From positions 992,001-1,056,000 of the forward strand of contig JBLDXI010000046.1 in NCBI GenBank assembly GCA_047495785.1: DNA of 64,000 bases, read 5' to 3'. This DNA comes from Lepidodermella squamata (Eukaryota; Gastrotricha). Below the pieces are notes generated by a model that was not told the origin of the DNA, searched no databases, and was given only the letters and a program-made list of their open reading frames with translations. The position numbers and the translations under genes were made by a program. Shown in pieces: positions 22,217-34,000 of this stretch. Numbering within the stretch: the first letter of the stretch is position 1; each line of letters opens with the position of its first letter.

Positions 22217-22739
22217 TTACCTGCCATGAAATGATATTTTGTACATTTTTCTGTGATAATTTTAGTAAATATTTGATTGTTGAATTTGATTGTATTTTTT
22301 GAATGGTACGGCGACAAAACAGCAACTTCGAAGAGGAGGTAATGCGACAAAACAGCAAAAACTTACTATGTAAAAGATGCGTCGTGTTTCTGCTATCATG
22401 TCCCAAAAATTTGCTGTTTTGTCGCGTTTGCTGTTATGACGGTCTGCTGTTTTGAATGAAACCTCAAAATTACGCAAAAAATGACTCGAATCTTTCTCTT
22501 TTTTATTAGCAAATGTCATTTAAAAATTCAGAGGCTATCGGCTTGAAGTAGTAAAAAACAATACCGGACTTGGTTTATCGATTCACACTAGTTACAATAT
22601 TTCATTCAAGTCCGGCGAAATGAGCAAGTTGACGAGAAATTATTTCAATTTTCAGTCCTAGCACTTCCAATCAATTTTACTCCGAGACATAAACAATGTG
22701 GGGAATCTTCTGGAATAGCGATGATACAGCTTATGATAG
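22217..22739. other. Convergent intergenic with fold-back copy 2
   Basis: Between the stops of the membrane-protein gene and ERCC6. Apart from the palindromic repeat at 22305-22454 nothing is recognisable. Confidence 0.4.
22305..22454. repeat. Fold-back repeat, family A, copy 2
   Basis: Second copy of the element at 18815-18988: GGTACGGCGACAAAACAGCA start, CGACAAAACAGC units on the left, GCTGTTTTGTCG units on the right, and a centre containing ACTTACTATGTAAA and CGTGTTTCTGCT. Same orientation as copy 1 as judged by the centre. Confidence 0.85.
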
Positions 22740-25700
22740 CTATCGATAGCGTGGTTTCAAGGTCCACAGTCCAGCGTTATCCGACGGCCGTTTTGCGAAG
22801 AAGCAAATGCTACGTAGCAGATACCGGAAGACACGGTGCGATTTTTCAGTGTTGAACCGCTTGTCCTTGCTGAAAGCCTGGATTATCTCATCAGTTGTAG
22901 CTTGGCCAGGTCGTGAAGCCTGAAATAAAAAAAATAGTCATAAAATTGTTGAAAAAAGCTTTAACGCAAATTTTCAAAAATTCAAAAAAATCCACCCTAA
23001 AATTTTGAAAATTCTCAAATTTCGATGTTTTGAAAAATTCAACATTTTAATTTCAAAATTTTAAAATTTTAAAAGCTGATCAATATTCAGGGTTGTAAAT
23101 TTTTGAAAAATTCTCAATATTTTCTTAGAAAATTCAGAAATTCAATTTTATAAATTTTTTTGAAAAAATCTTATTTTCAACCTTCGAAAAGCGACGTAAT
23201 ATTTCAAGAAAAATTTCAAATCCATCATTAATCACCAAATAAAAAATGAATAAAAATTACCTGGAAGGAAATGAAAGCTCGAAGATCAGTCAAAATTGCC
23301 TCGGTTTCTTTATCTGCAAAATTTGGCGCGTCATCCGCGCCCTGATTTCCATCTTCATCGTCATCGCCGTTATTATTACTAATATAATTATCATCCTCCA
23401 TCATCGAAGTCGACGGCAAGACAATAGCAGCTTCAGCCGCTCGTTTCCGCAACACATCGACAATATCCTCATCATCGGCGTTATTGCTATCGCCCTCATG
23501 CGAGTAAGAATTCGACCCGAAACCGAACGCGCAAGTCGCCGGCGGGCCTGAATCCGCTTTCTGGCGACTGCTTTTCGGCGGCGCATCCGGCTGTTTCACG
23601 ACCAGGCCAAATTTCGGCCTCTGAACCACCGCCTGGCCAGCTTGCCGCCGAGCCGCATCTTTTTGCGATTTCTTCAACGCTTGAATAGCCGCCTCAGCCA
23701 CGCGATTCGCCTCAGCGTCGATTATCGCCTGATCGGGCCGACACGCAACTAGCGATTCGAAATCGATAGTTTCAGACACCCCGGCGCATTTCAGCAAATT
23801 TTTCAAGACAAATTTTTCCGAATTTTTGTGCGATTCCGCATCGAATTCGCTGGATTTCGACTGTTTTGCCACCTCGAGGCGAACAGCGTTCGGGACTTTA
23901 ACGCCATCGACTATTACTGACTTCTTCTTTTTCTCCGGCGGGCTATTTAAGGCGGATGTTGACGGTTCATTTTTCGCCTTTTCAAGTTTTTGACTCAACC
24001 TTCGAGCTAAATCCATCGCCTTTTTCTTATCAGGGCTGATTTCCGGCCTCGATCTCGCTTCGACCGGTTTCTTCTCGTCCAAATTCGACCCGCCCGTGTA
24101 CGTAAATAGCTCGTGAATGTCGTTAACCTTGAAAAACCGCCGCTGTTTCGGGTCTTTCAACACGCGATTCGTGAGAAATTGTTTAAAAATCTGCCGATGG
24201 TACACCTTTTCTTCAATAGTGCCACTCGTCAACAGCCGGTAAATCACAACATCTCGCGTTTGGCCGATACGCCACGCCCGTTCTCGAGCCTGAGTGTCCG
24301 TAGTTGGGTTCCAATCCGGGTCGAAAATCACAACTCGATTTGCCCCGGTTAGATTGATACCCAGCCCACCGACCCGAGTCGTTAGAAGGAACACAAAAAC
24401 ATTCCGCCGATTATCGTTGAAATCTTTAATCAAGGCCTGGCGTTGATTTATCGGAGTATCGCCATCCATTCGGCAGTAGACATACCCGAGATGGTCGATA
24501 AATTCCTCCAAAATGTCAAGCATAGTTTTCGTTTGGCTGAACAGCAAAACGCGATGGCCCTGTTCTTTCCACGCCTTAAGCAACGACTCAACAACAACCA
24601 TTTTCGCGGAATACTGCCATTTCGCAGCTGAAGCGGCCGGGTTTGTGCCCTTCGACCCGGTCAGGCCTAGATCAGGGTGGTTGCAGATGTGGCGGAGGCG
24701 GACTAGGGCGGAAAATAGCGCGCCTTTATTGCTACTATCCGGCAATTTGTGGCGGGTTGTCGCGCCTCGTTTCGCGGCAGACGGTAAAACAACAGTTTTC
24801 TGCTTATTATCACCATCTATTATATGCTGAGTCTTCGCCTGTTTCAAATAGCCGAGGTACATGCGTTCTTGTTGCTCCGTTAATTTGCAGAACAGCACTT
24901 GCTCGGTTTTTGACGGGAGGGTTAGGGATGATTTCACGTCGGCTTTCGTCCGCCTTAACATGTAAGGATTGATTGTGTCTCGAAGAACAACCGCGCATTT
25001 GTAGGCGGTTTGAAGCTGGACCGGGGTTGCATTTGCATAGCCGCCCTGGACAATAGGCACCGCTAGATGTTCCATAAATTCACGCTGGGTTCCGAGCTGG
25101 AAAAAAATCAGATAAATTTGCGGTAATTTTTAAAAAATTATTGACAAACCTTTCCCGGGTAAACGAAGTCCATCAAGCACCACAGCTCTTTCAAATTGTT
25201 TTGCATCGGCGAGCCACTGACTACGATTCGGTGGCAAGTCGGAAATTGCTTGCATAGCATCGTCACTTTCGCGTCAGGATTGCGAATTTTATGCCCCTCG
25301 TCTAGAATTAAGTAATGCCAATCGACTGATAGCATCGCATCGCCCATCAGCAATAACGTTGCGTACGACGTGATAACAACAGGCGGTGCTTGGTTCGAAT
25401 TTTCAATCACATCCATTAGCAGATCATTCAACGGCTGCGTTGTGGTTCCCGTTGAGTTGTGAAGCACAACTGCGCGGAAAACTGGCGCCCATATGTGAAT
25501 TTCGGCGGCCCATTGACGGAGCAAGGTAGCTGGGCAGACAATTAGAACAGGTCCAATGCCGATATAACGGCGAGTGTTGAAATGCGCAGATCCTGAATCA
25601 GGCCGACGGGAGAGACGAAGCGCGAATAAGAAAGCGCTAATTTCAACCGTTTTACCGAGGCCCATTTCTAGGGAAAAATCATCAATTTCCATGTAATTTT

Positions 25701-26816
25701 GATTAAATTGTAATTACCATCGGCTAGAATTCCGCCATTTCCTTGAACATGAAGTTCGTAAAGCCATCGCACGGCTGTTCGTTGGTAACTATATAACTTC
25801 CGCCACAGTTTAGCCGGGACTTTCAGACCGTCGTCAAAAACGATGATTTCGCTTTTCGATTTTTCGTTGCTAGAACCTTCGTCATCACTAGAGTCTTGAG
25901 CTGACTTTTCGTCCTTCTCCCATTGGCGTAACCGTCGCGAGTACATGTTCATGTTTGCATCGTCGACAAATGGGCCTTCAATTGTTGCTTTTCTTCGCTT
26001 CGGAGTGACCCGTTCACCCTTTCGCTCGAATGGCTCTTCGTCGTCCCCGTCTTCGTACTCAAAATCGAGATCGGCGTCAAAATCATCCGATACTTGTTTA
26101 TGCTTCAACAGTCGATTAACGCTATTCAAATCCGAATGCAGTGTAAGTGGAGCGCTTGAGTTTGAAGACTCTGGCTCGGATGTGGATGGTGTTGATTTGC
26201 GCTGAGCAGCTCTCTCCTTCGCCTTGGCGATTTTGGTAACTCTACGTGTGCCAATACCAGCAAGGAAGTCGTCAAATGAGGTATGCGTTTCAGTTTCTTG
26301 GACAACGGTTGTGCCGAATGGAGTAGCTTTGCCTAGTCTGACGTCTTCATTGCGGGCATCGAGCAAGACAGAAGAAACAGCCGCGACGCTTGTCACTGAT
26401 GCTAGTGATTCGGTCAACAGCTTACGCTTCTTAATTAGTTCGTTAAGTTTATCACCCTTGGCTTTTCTATAATAAAACAAACGAATTAAAAATGAGTGAC
26501 ATTGACCGGTAAATTCATACTTGATTTCATCGTCGATTTCTTTCAACAGCCGACGCTTGGCAGCTATGTTTTCCCGCTGCTCTCGCTCGGCTGCTTCTTC
26601 GACTTGAGCAAGGACGTTGTTTTCAAAGACATTCTGATCGTAAACTTCTTGCACGATCTCGCTAGGTAGCATTTCATGCTTGGCCTGGGGAATAAGAGAA
26701 TGATCAACAGCGAAAACACCAACATCTGATGATGAGGCCGCGTTTCCATTCGGTGAATCTTCATCGGAATGTAACTCCTCTTTGACAGCAATAGCGCTGT
26801 CAGAGGATGAAGCCAT
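22740..26816 (-). CDS. ERCC6: ERCC6/CSB SNF2-family DNA-dependent ATPase
   Basis: Five exons, 26816-26521, 26466-25718, 25667-25150, 25096-23261 and 22919-22740; introns of 54, 50, 53 and 341 nt; joined frame 1192 residues (human CSB 1493). Acts in transcription-coupled repair, remodelling or moving stalled RNA polymerase II. Walker A (DEMGLGKT, about 348-355) spans the exon 2/3 junction; motif II is DEGH (about 472), the variant typical of [18 protein letters not shown] is motif [11 protein letters not shown] and DPDWNP...RAWRIGQ are motifs V-VI (about 764-795). [13 protein letters not shown] at the exon 3/4 junction matches the CSB-specific PGKLGT block. An acidic tract lies N-terminal to the ATPase. 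The last exon encodes the winged-helix end (LLRSICFF...[10 protein letters not shown]) typical of CSB. All splice joins preserve frame and motifs. Confidence 0.96.
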
Positions 26817-28076
26817 TGTAGACAAGGGCTCAAGTAGTAAAAATCATCATGATCTATAATTAAAACGCAGATGGATAAACAACATGCCCTGACGACAATT
26901 CATCGGAAATAAATCATCATTATCTGAGCAGGTATGTGTTAAGTGACAACATGCAGGAAGCGCTTTGTTTAATAAGAGTTGGAAAGATCGAGTTACACCG
27001 GGTAACTTACCGTTAGGTATAAGGAAGGATGTGGGACACTTAAAGAAAATCTAGCACAGTGCAGCAGAGCTACTCAGCAGCTTCAGATGGACGTTCTTTT
27101 CGTCGGCTATCGTCCACGAATGTCGCCGTTAACTAGTTCAAAAAGAGAAATAGCGGCAATTGCGGGGTGAAGGACGCTAAATATATTCAAGTCACTGCAA
27201 TTATCAACGTTTTGACTTAAAAACGAATTTTGGTTGAGCAGCAATATAAAATGTGATTAATTTTCAAAAAGCCGGGAATTTTTTAAATTTGAAAGGTTGC
27301 GCGAATCGACATCGATTTTTCGCTTGTTGAAGTGAGTTTTGTGTGCGATGGGTTTTCTCACATATTACGTCGCCCGCTTTCCCCTCGCGGTATTGAGACG
27401 TGTGGCCAATTTTATCTACGCCACAATGCCACAACTCATTTATACACTCCTTTCGTATATTCACGTCCCACGTCCTCCTTTAGTCTTAAGCGTTAGGCGT
27501 TCAGAACATTCCTACGAGATCAACCTTCTTATCCATGTATGTTTCTCGATTTATGTTCTAGGTTTTGTTATGACGAAATACTTCATTATTCATATCGCTT
27601 ATTCATTTTCTTGATCTTTCTGTCCTGCTTAATTCACCACAGCATTCACTGTATAACTGTATACTACATGTGCAAGATTGTCATAGTTTCAGCTTTTCTA
27701 ATCTATGTGCCGCTAGCAGCAGTAGGAGCTAACTTCTCAATGGTTGATGATATATTTTAATAGGGTTATTTTATTGCGCTTGGTGCTTGGCCAAGCGCTT
27801 TTTCATTCTTTGTTTTGAGTAGAAATAAGAAACACATTTTATCGGATTCAACTTTCAGGACTTCGATGACCCATGTTATTTGCAAGTATTAAAGTAAATG
27901 ACTAAGGCATCGTTCAAGGCCGACTAATTTAGCGAATTATGAAAGCTTCCAGGAGAATTTGCTTTGTCAAACTAACCGTACTGCCCAGGATTATCTGGAC
28001 TTCACGAACGGTTCTTTTTCTAGCACGGATTTTTATTGTAGGTTTTATTGTTGAGGCTTTGAGGATCTCAGTGCCG
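26817..28076. other. Divergent upstream region of ERCC6 and TBC1D1/4
   Basis: About 1.26 kb between two divergent starts. The only notable frame is the small membrane-protein candidate at 27348-27614. Immediately before the TBC1D1/4 ATG there is a GGATCTCAG acceptor-like sequence, so a 5' non-coding exon, or trans-splicing, is possible. Confidence 0.4.
27348..27614 (+). CDS. Possible small hydrophobic protein
   Basis: 88-residue frame from an ATG at 27348 (gcgATGGG context) with two hydrophobic segments (about 28-40 and 60-88). No family resemblance, no paralogue, and low complexity near the end. It could be a 5' UTR frame of the TBC1D1/4 gene. Listed only because the start context is good. 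Confidence 0.2.
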   Translation: MGFLTYYVARFPLAVLRRVANFIYATMPQLIYTLLSYIHVPRPPLVLSVRRSEHSYEINLLIHVCFSIYVLGFVMTKYFIIHIAYSFS

Positions 28077-31000
28077 ATGTCCGGCAACGGCGTGGAGCCT
28101 TCATTTCATCTACGCTTTCTCGGCGAGCAAGTTTTACACAGTTCTTACAGCTCGGCTTCCTTCGGATGGTTAGCTCATAAGCTAGCCGCTTTCTCAGAAG
28201 CCGATAATGCTGTAATCGTAAAACTAGAAGAAGAAGGTCTGGTTCTACGAAAACTTGATACGTCAGCTGTGATCACTCGCCTGACTTACGTCTCAAACTG
28301 CCAATGTTTTATACACAATCGAGAACTGGGACTATTTAGTGTCGTGGGAAGTGATGCCGATACCAAAGATCTGAATCGTCTTCTCGTCTTTCGCGCTGCT
28401 TCAATCGATATTGTGAGCTTAATTTATTCTGTTTGACACAACTCATTCCCATTTTGTCGATAGATTAAAGATTTTTCTGCTAATCTACGGAGAGCCGTGC
28501 TTTCTGCCACTTTCCAGCGAACAAACGCTGTTAAATCTATGAAATCAGCGTGTCACGTTGCGAATTTTTTTGAGGTTTTCTATCTCGGCCGGGCGAGATT
28601 TACGAATACGAACAAAACTCTGACACCCGAATTCATCGATAAGGCTGCGAATAAGCTGTGCCATGAAATCGGGGTTCCGAATGCAAAAGCTGGCCTGCCA
28701 TCTGTCGCTGAAATTCCAGCTCGCCAGCGGGCTCACACGATAGCTAACACAACCGCCGACGGGAAAGATCTGCTGTCAGCTAAATGCCTCGGTGTAAGTA
28801 CTTGTTGTTTACATCTCACGCAGTGTATTTCATTTAATTTCGCTCTACAGGCCTCTAACACCAACCGCACCTTGTTGATTCAGCTGACTGAGACGGAGGT
28901 TTTTCTTATATCACCAACATCGAAAACAATTATATTACGGGTGCCTTTCACCGACATAGCCGCTGGTTGTCAGGTTAGTATAAAGTATATATTTTTTTAA
29001 TATCGCAGCAGCTGTGCGCGTTCTTGTCGTAATAATTGCGGCGGGAAAAAACTCATGAGAATTATGACTGATAATTGATAATTATTATTACGAAAAAAAC
29101 AGGGCCTGGAAAATCCGCACTGTTTCGCGTTTCTGACGTCGGCCAACGAGACATTGTCGACTACTGAAAGCAGCAGCAGTAATAATAATAAAAACTGTAA
29201 TAATTCCGATGCTGTCAAGTGTAAAGAGGCTGTTTCGCCCACGCAAAGTTCCGTAAATACGGTTTGGGCCTACATTTTTATGTGTACGGACGAGCACGCG
29301 GCCAGCAATGCCGTACTATCTCTACGGACCGTGATCGCAACTTTTGCGACTAGCAGCAGCAGCGGTAGCACGGACGCAGCCTACGTGCTTAAAGAATCGT
29401 CACTCGTCAATAACACGAAAAATGGAAAAATTACTAGTGATAGTAGCGAAAAATCAGCCTTAATAAACCGCGCTAAGCTGCTGACCTGCGAATCGTGCCC
29501 CGTCCGGCTATTCAACGAAATCTGCTCGGAATTGATTGATCTGCCTGGGACAGACGAAGATCGGCTGCAACTGCTCAGCGACTATCTCAATCAACGTACC
29601 AGTGCGGAAGATGTGGCCTTTGTTAGGCAGTTGCTGCCGAAATCTGCGCCTAGTGCCCATGCGTTGATTTGCGACGTTGTTTTCGCGTTATTCCAACTGG
29701 CTGAGTTCAATCGATCGTCGCATTCGCACGTGTTTGAAAGCGCGGCGGACAAAGCGACTGGGCTTAAATCGACCCCGCTTCATCTCAAACCAGCTGTTGT
29801 AATGGCTTCGAATAACAACAAGTAAGATTTGCAGATAATTATTTCAATAATCGCTCAATTTTCCAGTCATTTTCGCATTATAAAATAGAAAATCATGTCA
29901 GAAATTTGACAGAGCTGAGAAGTTCTAAATTTTGAGAATAACTTTAAAACCACCCAAGAATATCTTAATAATTTAATGAATAAATAGTAAAAAATTCGAG
30001 ACTATTGAATTTTTTCAAAAATGAATATAGCGATGGCATGCTATTTGAATTAGCTAATTTGATTTGTAAAAAGATTTACATCGCAAAGGCGAAATTTTTC
30101 ATCTTCAAATCGCCCCTCTGCCAACATATCTGATTATTACACCCGAGATGTTAGGTATTTTTATTATTTTCTTGTCATTTTCGGGATTTCCATGATTTCA
30201 GGACAGTCCATTTTCTATCCCTTTACCCTTTATCTGGACGAAATAATAATATTTACTAGTTGAGATACGGAGAAAGCAAAACGGGCGTGAAATAAAAAAC
30301 TGATTGACGCGATGATTTCGCAGAAAAATAGCATCAGATTAATCAGTGCGCATTGAAAGCGTAGCGCTAGCATTCTATTGTGCGGTAATTTTTCTTTCTT
30401 TTGTTCAAAGTAATGGATTTTTGCGCGCTGGAAAAAAATCAACGCCATAAAATGGAATATTGCTAGTGGTAGGAAAGCGATCGACTAAGATATAGTCGCC
30501 GCAACAAATCAAGAGAAGGAACATTAAACATCTGAGATGAGAGATTTATTTATTGTATTTCTTTGCATCAGACTAAAATTTTGAAATATTTGGCCGGACC
30601 AAATTTCCCCGTTGAACGAATTTCCGAACTTCACCAAGTGCAAAATAATAAAATTCAAAGTTTGAAAAGGGTGTTACTTACAGCGGAACCAAATTTGACT
30701 GTAGCCGAGCCAAATTTGCCTGTTGGCGGAACCATATTTTGGAATTTTCAATGGGCCTAAAGCCACTTTTAGAGGCTTTCAAGCTTGTCATGATTTATCA
30801 GCATAGTTTGAAATAAATTATCATTAAATTCACCGTAAAATTCTGTAAAAGACGGATGCTTCACTATGGAATTCATTCATTGCCTCAATTTCATAGAATT
30901 ATTCAAAAAGCGACCTTTTGCTTACCTACAATTAGGTTCCGCAAAATGCCGATTTGGTTCCGCTAAAAGATATTCTGTTTTGAAAATAACCTAACTTTCA

Positions 31001-34000
31001 AAATAAAAATTTTGAAATAAATTATGACCGTGTCATTTTCTCGCACGTGGGGCGTCAACTCATCCGCGGACAACTCGTCCGCGACAACTCATCCGCGACA
31101 ACTCGTCCAGCGACAACTCATCCGAAATTAAATAAATATTTAAATAATTATTTTTGGTGACAACTCATCCGGTGACAACTGGTCCGGCCCGGCCAAGTTG
31201 TCGCGGATGAGTTGTCACTAAAATTAAATAATTAATTATTTTTTAAATATTTTAATTCTTGGACAACTCGTCCACGGTCAACTCATCCGAAATTCGAAAT
31301 AGAACATTTGTAGGTAAATTCAGGATGAGTTGTCGCGGATGACTTGTCCGTGGATGAGTTGTCCAAGAATTAAAATATTTAAAAAATAATTAATTATTTA
31401 ATTTTAGTGACAACTCATCCGCGACAACTTGGCCGGGCCGGACCAGTTGTCACCGGATGAGTTGTCACCAAAAATAATTATTTAAATATTTATTTAATTT
31501 CGGATGAGTTGTCGCTGGACGAGTTGTCGCGGATGAGTTGTCACCGGATGACTTGTCGCGGACGAGTTGACATTTCACCTTCTCGCAATATTGAAGAAAA
31601 TCCTATAGAAATGTATTGAATTAGTTGTATTTCTTAACAATAACGGTAAAATTCCTGAAAATTGTGAAAAATGCATTTTTTGCGAATAAATTATTTAAAA
31701 TCAGGGTTTGAATCTGAGGCTGACTCCCAGCGAAAGCCATTGAGCTCAATTCAGTATTTGAAGAGGAAATTTCATTACTTTTTGGAAAGTTTTTAATCGA
31801 AATCAGTTGAAACTACCCTGTTTCCGGTTCACGTGTGTGCAGAATTAAAAATATCAAGATAAAAAATACGAACTTTGCTTTAAATTTGTTTTTTTTTAAT
31901 TAATTTTACAGCGGCAAGCAATTGGAAAAACCGCGAATGCTAACGTCGACTTCGTTTTCCGGCCCGTCATTTGTCGACGTGATCCGCGAGAAGATGAACC
32001 TGAAAACAAAACGCCGCGGTTCGTTGTTCGACACAAAATCCACGTCTGAAAACACGAAAAATGACCTGAATCACACGACAAGCAATTCGCTGCCCGAAAT
32101 CGAGCGATTTTTCGTCGATCTCAAGCAACTTGTCTCAACATCGCTCAACCGACAAAAATCGATTGAAACAACCAGTAATGGCGCTGATATCTTCCGAGAA
32201 TACGTTATTGTATCGGAAAAAGAGGTGGCGAAATTGGACCAAACTCCGAAATCTGCGAAATTACGAGTGCCGGGCAGTGAACCGGCGAATATGCGAGCGA
32301 GACGCTGCACGGTTGATATTACACCTAACCCGAACGGGGCGGCTAGAAACGTGTTTCGAACCCCGCTGGCGAAATTTGAACAATTCCCTAGTACAGCGCC
32401 TGGGTTTAACTCGACTCGGAAAACTCGTCTAGCATCAATTGCTGTGCCGAACACGCCGGAGAGTTCGTTGCAGTTGAGCGCGAGGAGGCGGTCGATTTTT
32501 GAAATGGTCATCTGCCCAGCGACCTGCGCGAGTATCAACGCGATAGCAACAACCCCGGTCGCTAGTAACATCGAGGCGAAAAAGCCGCCGCCGATTATTA
32601 CGGAATTGGGCGAGCCCGAGTCGAAGCAGTTGGACTATGAAGAGCCGTTGGGCGGTTGTTCTGACGAGTGTGCGGTTGAATGGGTTCGGCTGATTGGGCT
32701 CAAACCCGAGGTTACGAAGGAACATGTTGAGAAATTGGAAGGGCTGCTAACGCAGGGTGTTCCGAAGCAGCTGCGAGGCCGCGTTTGGACGTGGCTGGCG
32801 AAGCGCGAGTTGTCGCTCATGTCGAAGCGCAATGACAAGTTGCCGTCGGTTTCGCCGACCGAGTATGCGGAGCTGTTGGCGGGCCTTACGCCGTGTAACC
32901 AGCAGATTTTGATGGATTTAGGCCGCACTTTTCCGAATCATTTGTACTTTGCTCAACACTTTGGATCTGGACAATTGGCGCTTTTCAACATTCTTAAGGT
33001 ATGGTTATTCTTTCATTTTAATCTGTAATAATTTCGAACAGTTTGGGGAGATTTTTCGTATATTAATTTTCTTCGAAAAATCCAATTTGCATTTAGCAAT
33101 TTATTATTATTTTTTGAACTCTGAGTCAACTTTTCTGCAGATAATTTGTCAATATTTCCAGTTTTTATTCAGAAAAAATCCTAATTTTTTTGAATTTTTT
33201 TTTAAATTTGGATGAAATCAGTGTTAGGAATATGAACGTCGTAGACCCTCGTTTTAGCCTTACATTTTTCGATCAAAAGCTCGAGAATCGAAAATTGATA
33301 ACAGCAACGTGAATGAGATACTCCTTCAATCAAATTGGTTCGTTAACCAGTTTCGGGTCCGATTTCAGAATTAAGTTCACGAGATTTTCGAAACCTTTAG
33401 CAATCGCTATCAGCATTCGCAGCAATCGCTGCATTCGCCACCTCAAATTGCTGGCGAAATTTCAAAAGAAGTGACTAAATTTCAAAGTTTTGCGCATTGC
33501 AGGCTTGTCCAAAGAGCGCGAAATTACCAGAATCGGCCGATTTACAGTAATTTAAGGAGGATATAATCACATCAACTTCAGGTTTTGCGAAAATTCGCTG
33601 AATCAAATCAAAATTCCCAGGCTTAGCCGCTGAGTGTTAACAAATATTACGTATTTCGCCACTTCCGGGATTTTCCAGGGTCAAATTGAGTTGAAACTCC
33701 CGTAAGAACTTCGAATTCGGCCCGAAAATTTGCTGGAATTGCGTTAATTTTGTTTGCTTTTGAAATTTTTCGATATTTTGCGCTGGAAGTCCTAAATTGT
33801 AGTTGTTTAATATTTTATTTTATTTGGTATTGTTTATAAAAATGAATCTTTGATAAATTAATCACAGATCATGAAATCCGAAACATTTTTTGAAACAACC
33901 GTCTGGTCAGGCACATTTTTGGAACTCAATTACAACCTGCAATAATTTCTTTTTTGTTGTTAATTTTTTACCGATTTGAGAACTAGTATTTTGTATCAAA

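Noticed and set aside
27939-28076. 46-residue N-terminal extension of the RabGAP
   Set aside because: Hydrophobic and unlike TBC1D1/4 N-termini, and separated from the PTB domain by an acceptor-like CTCAG immediately before the better ATG at 28077.
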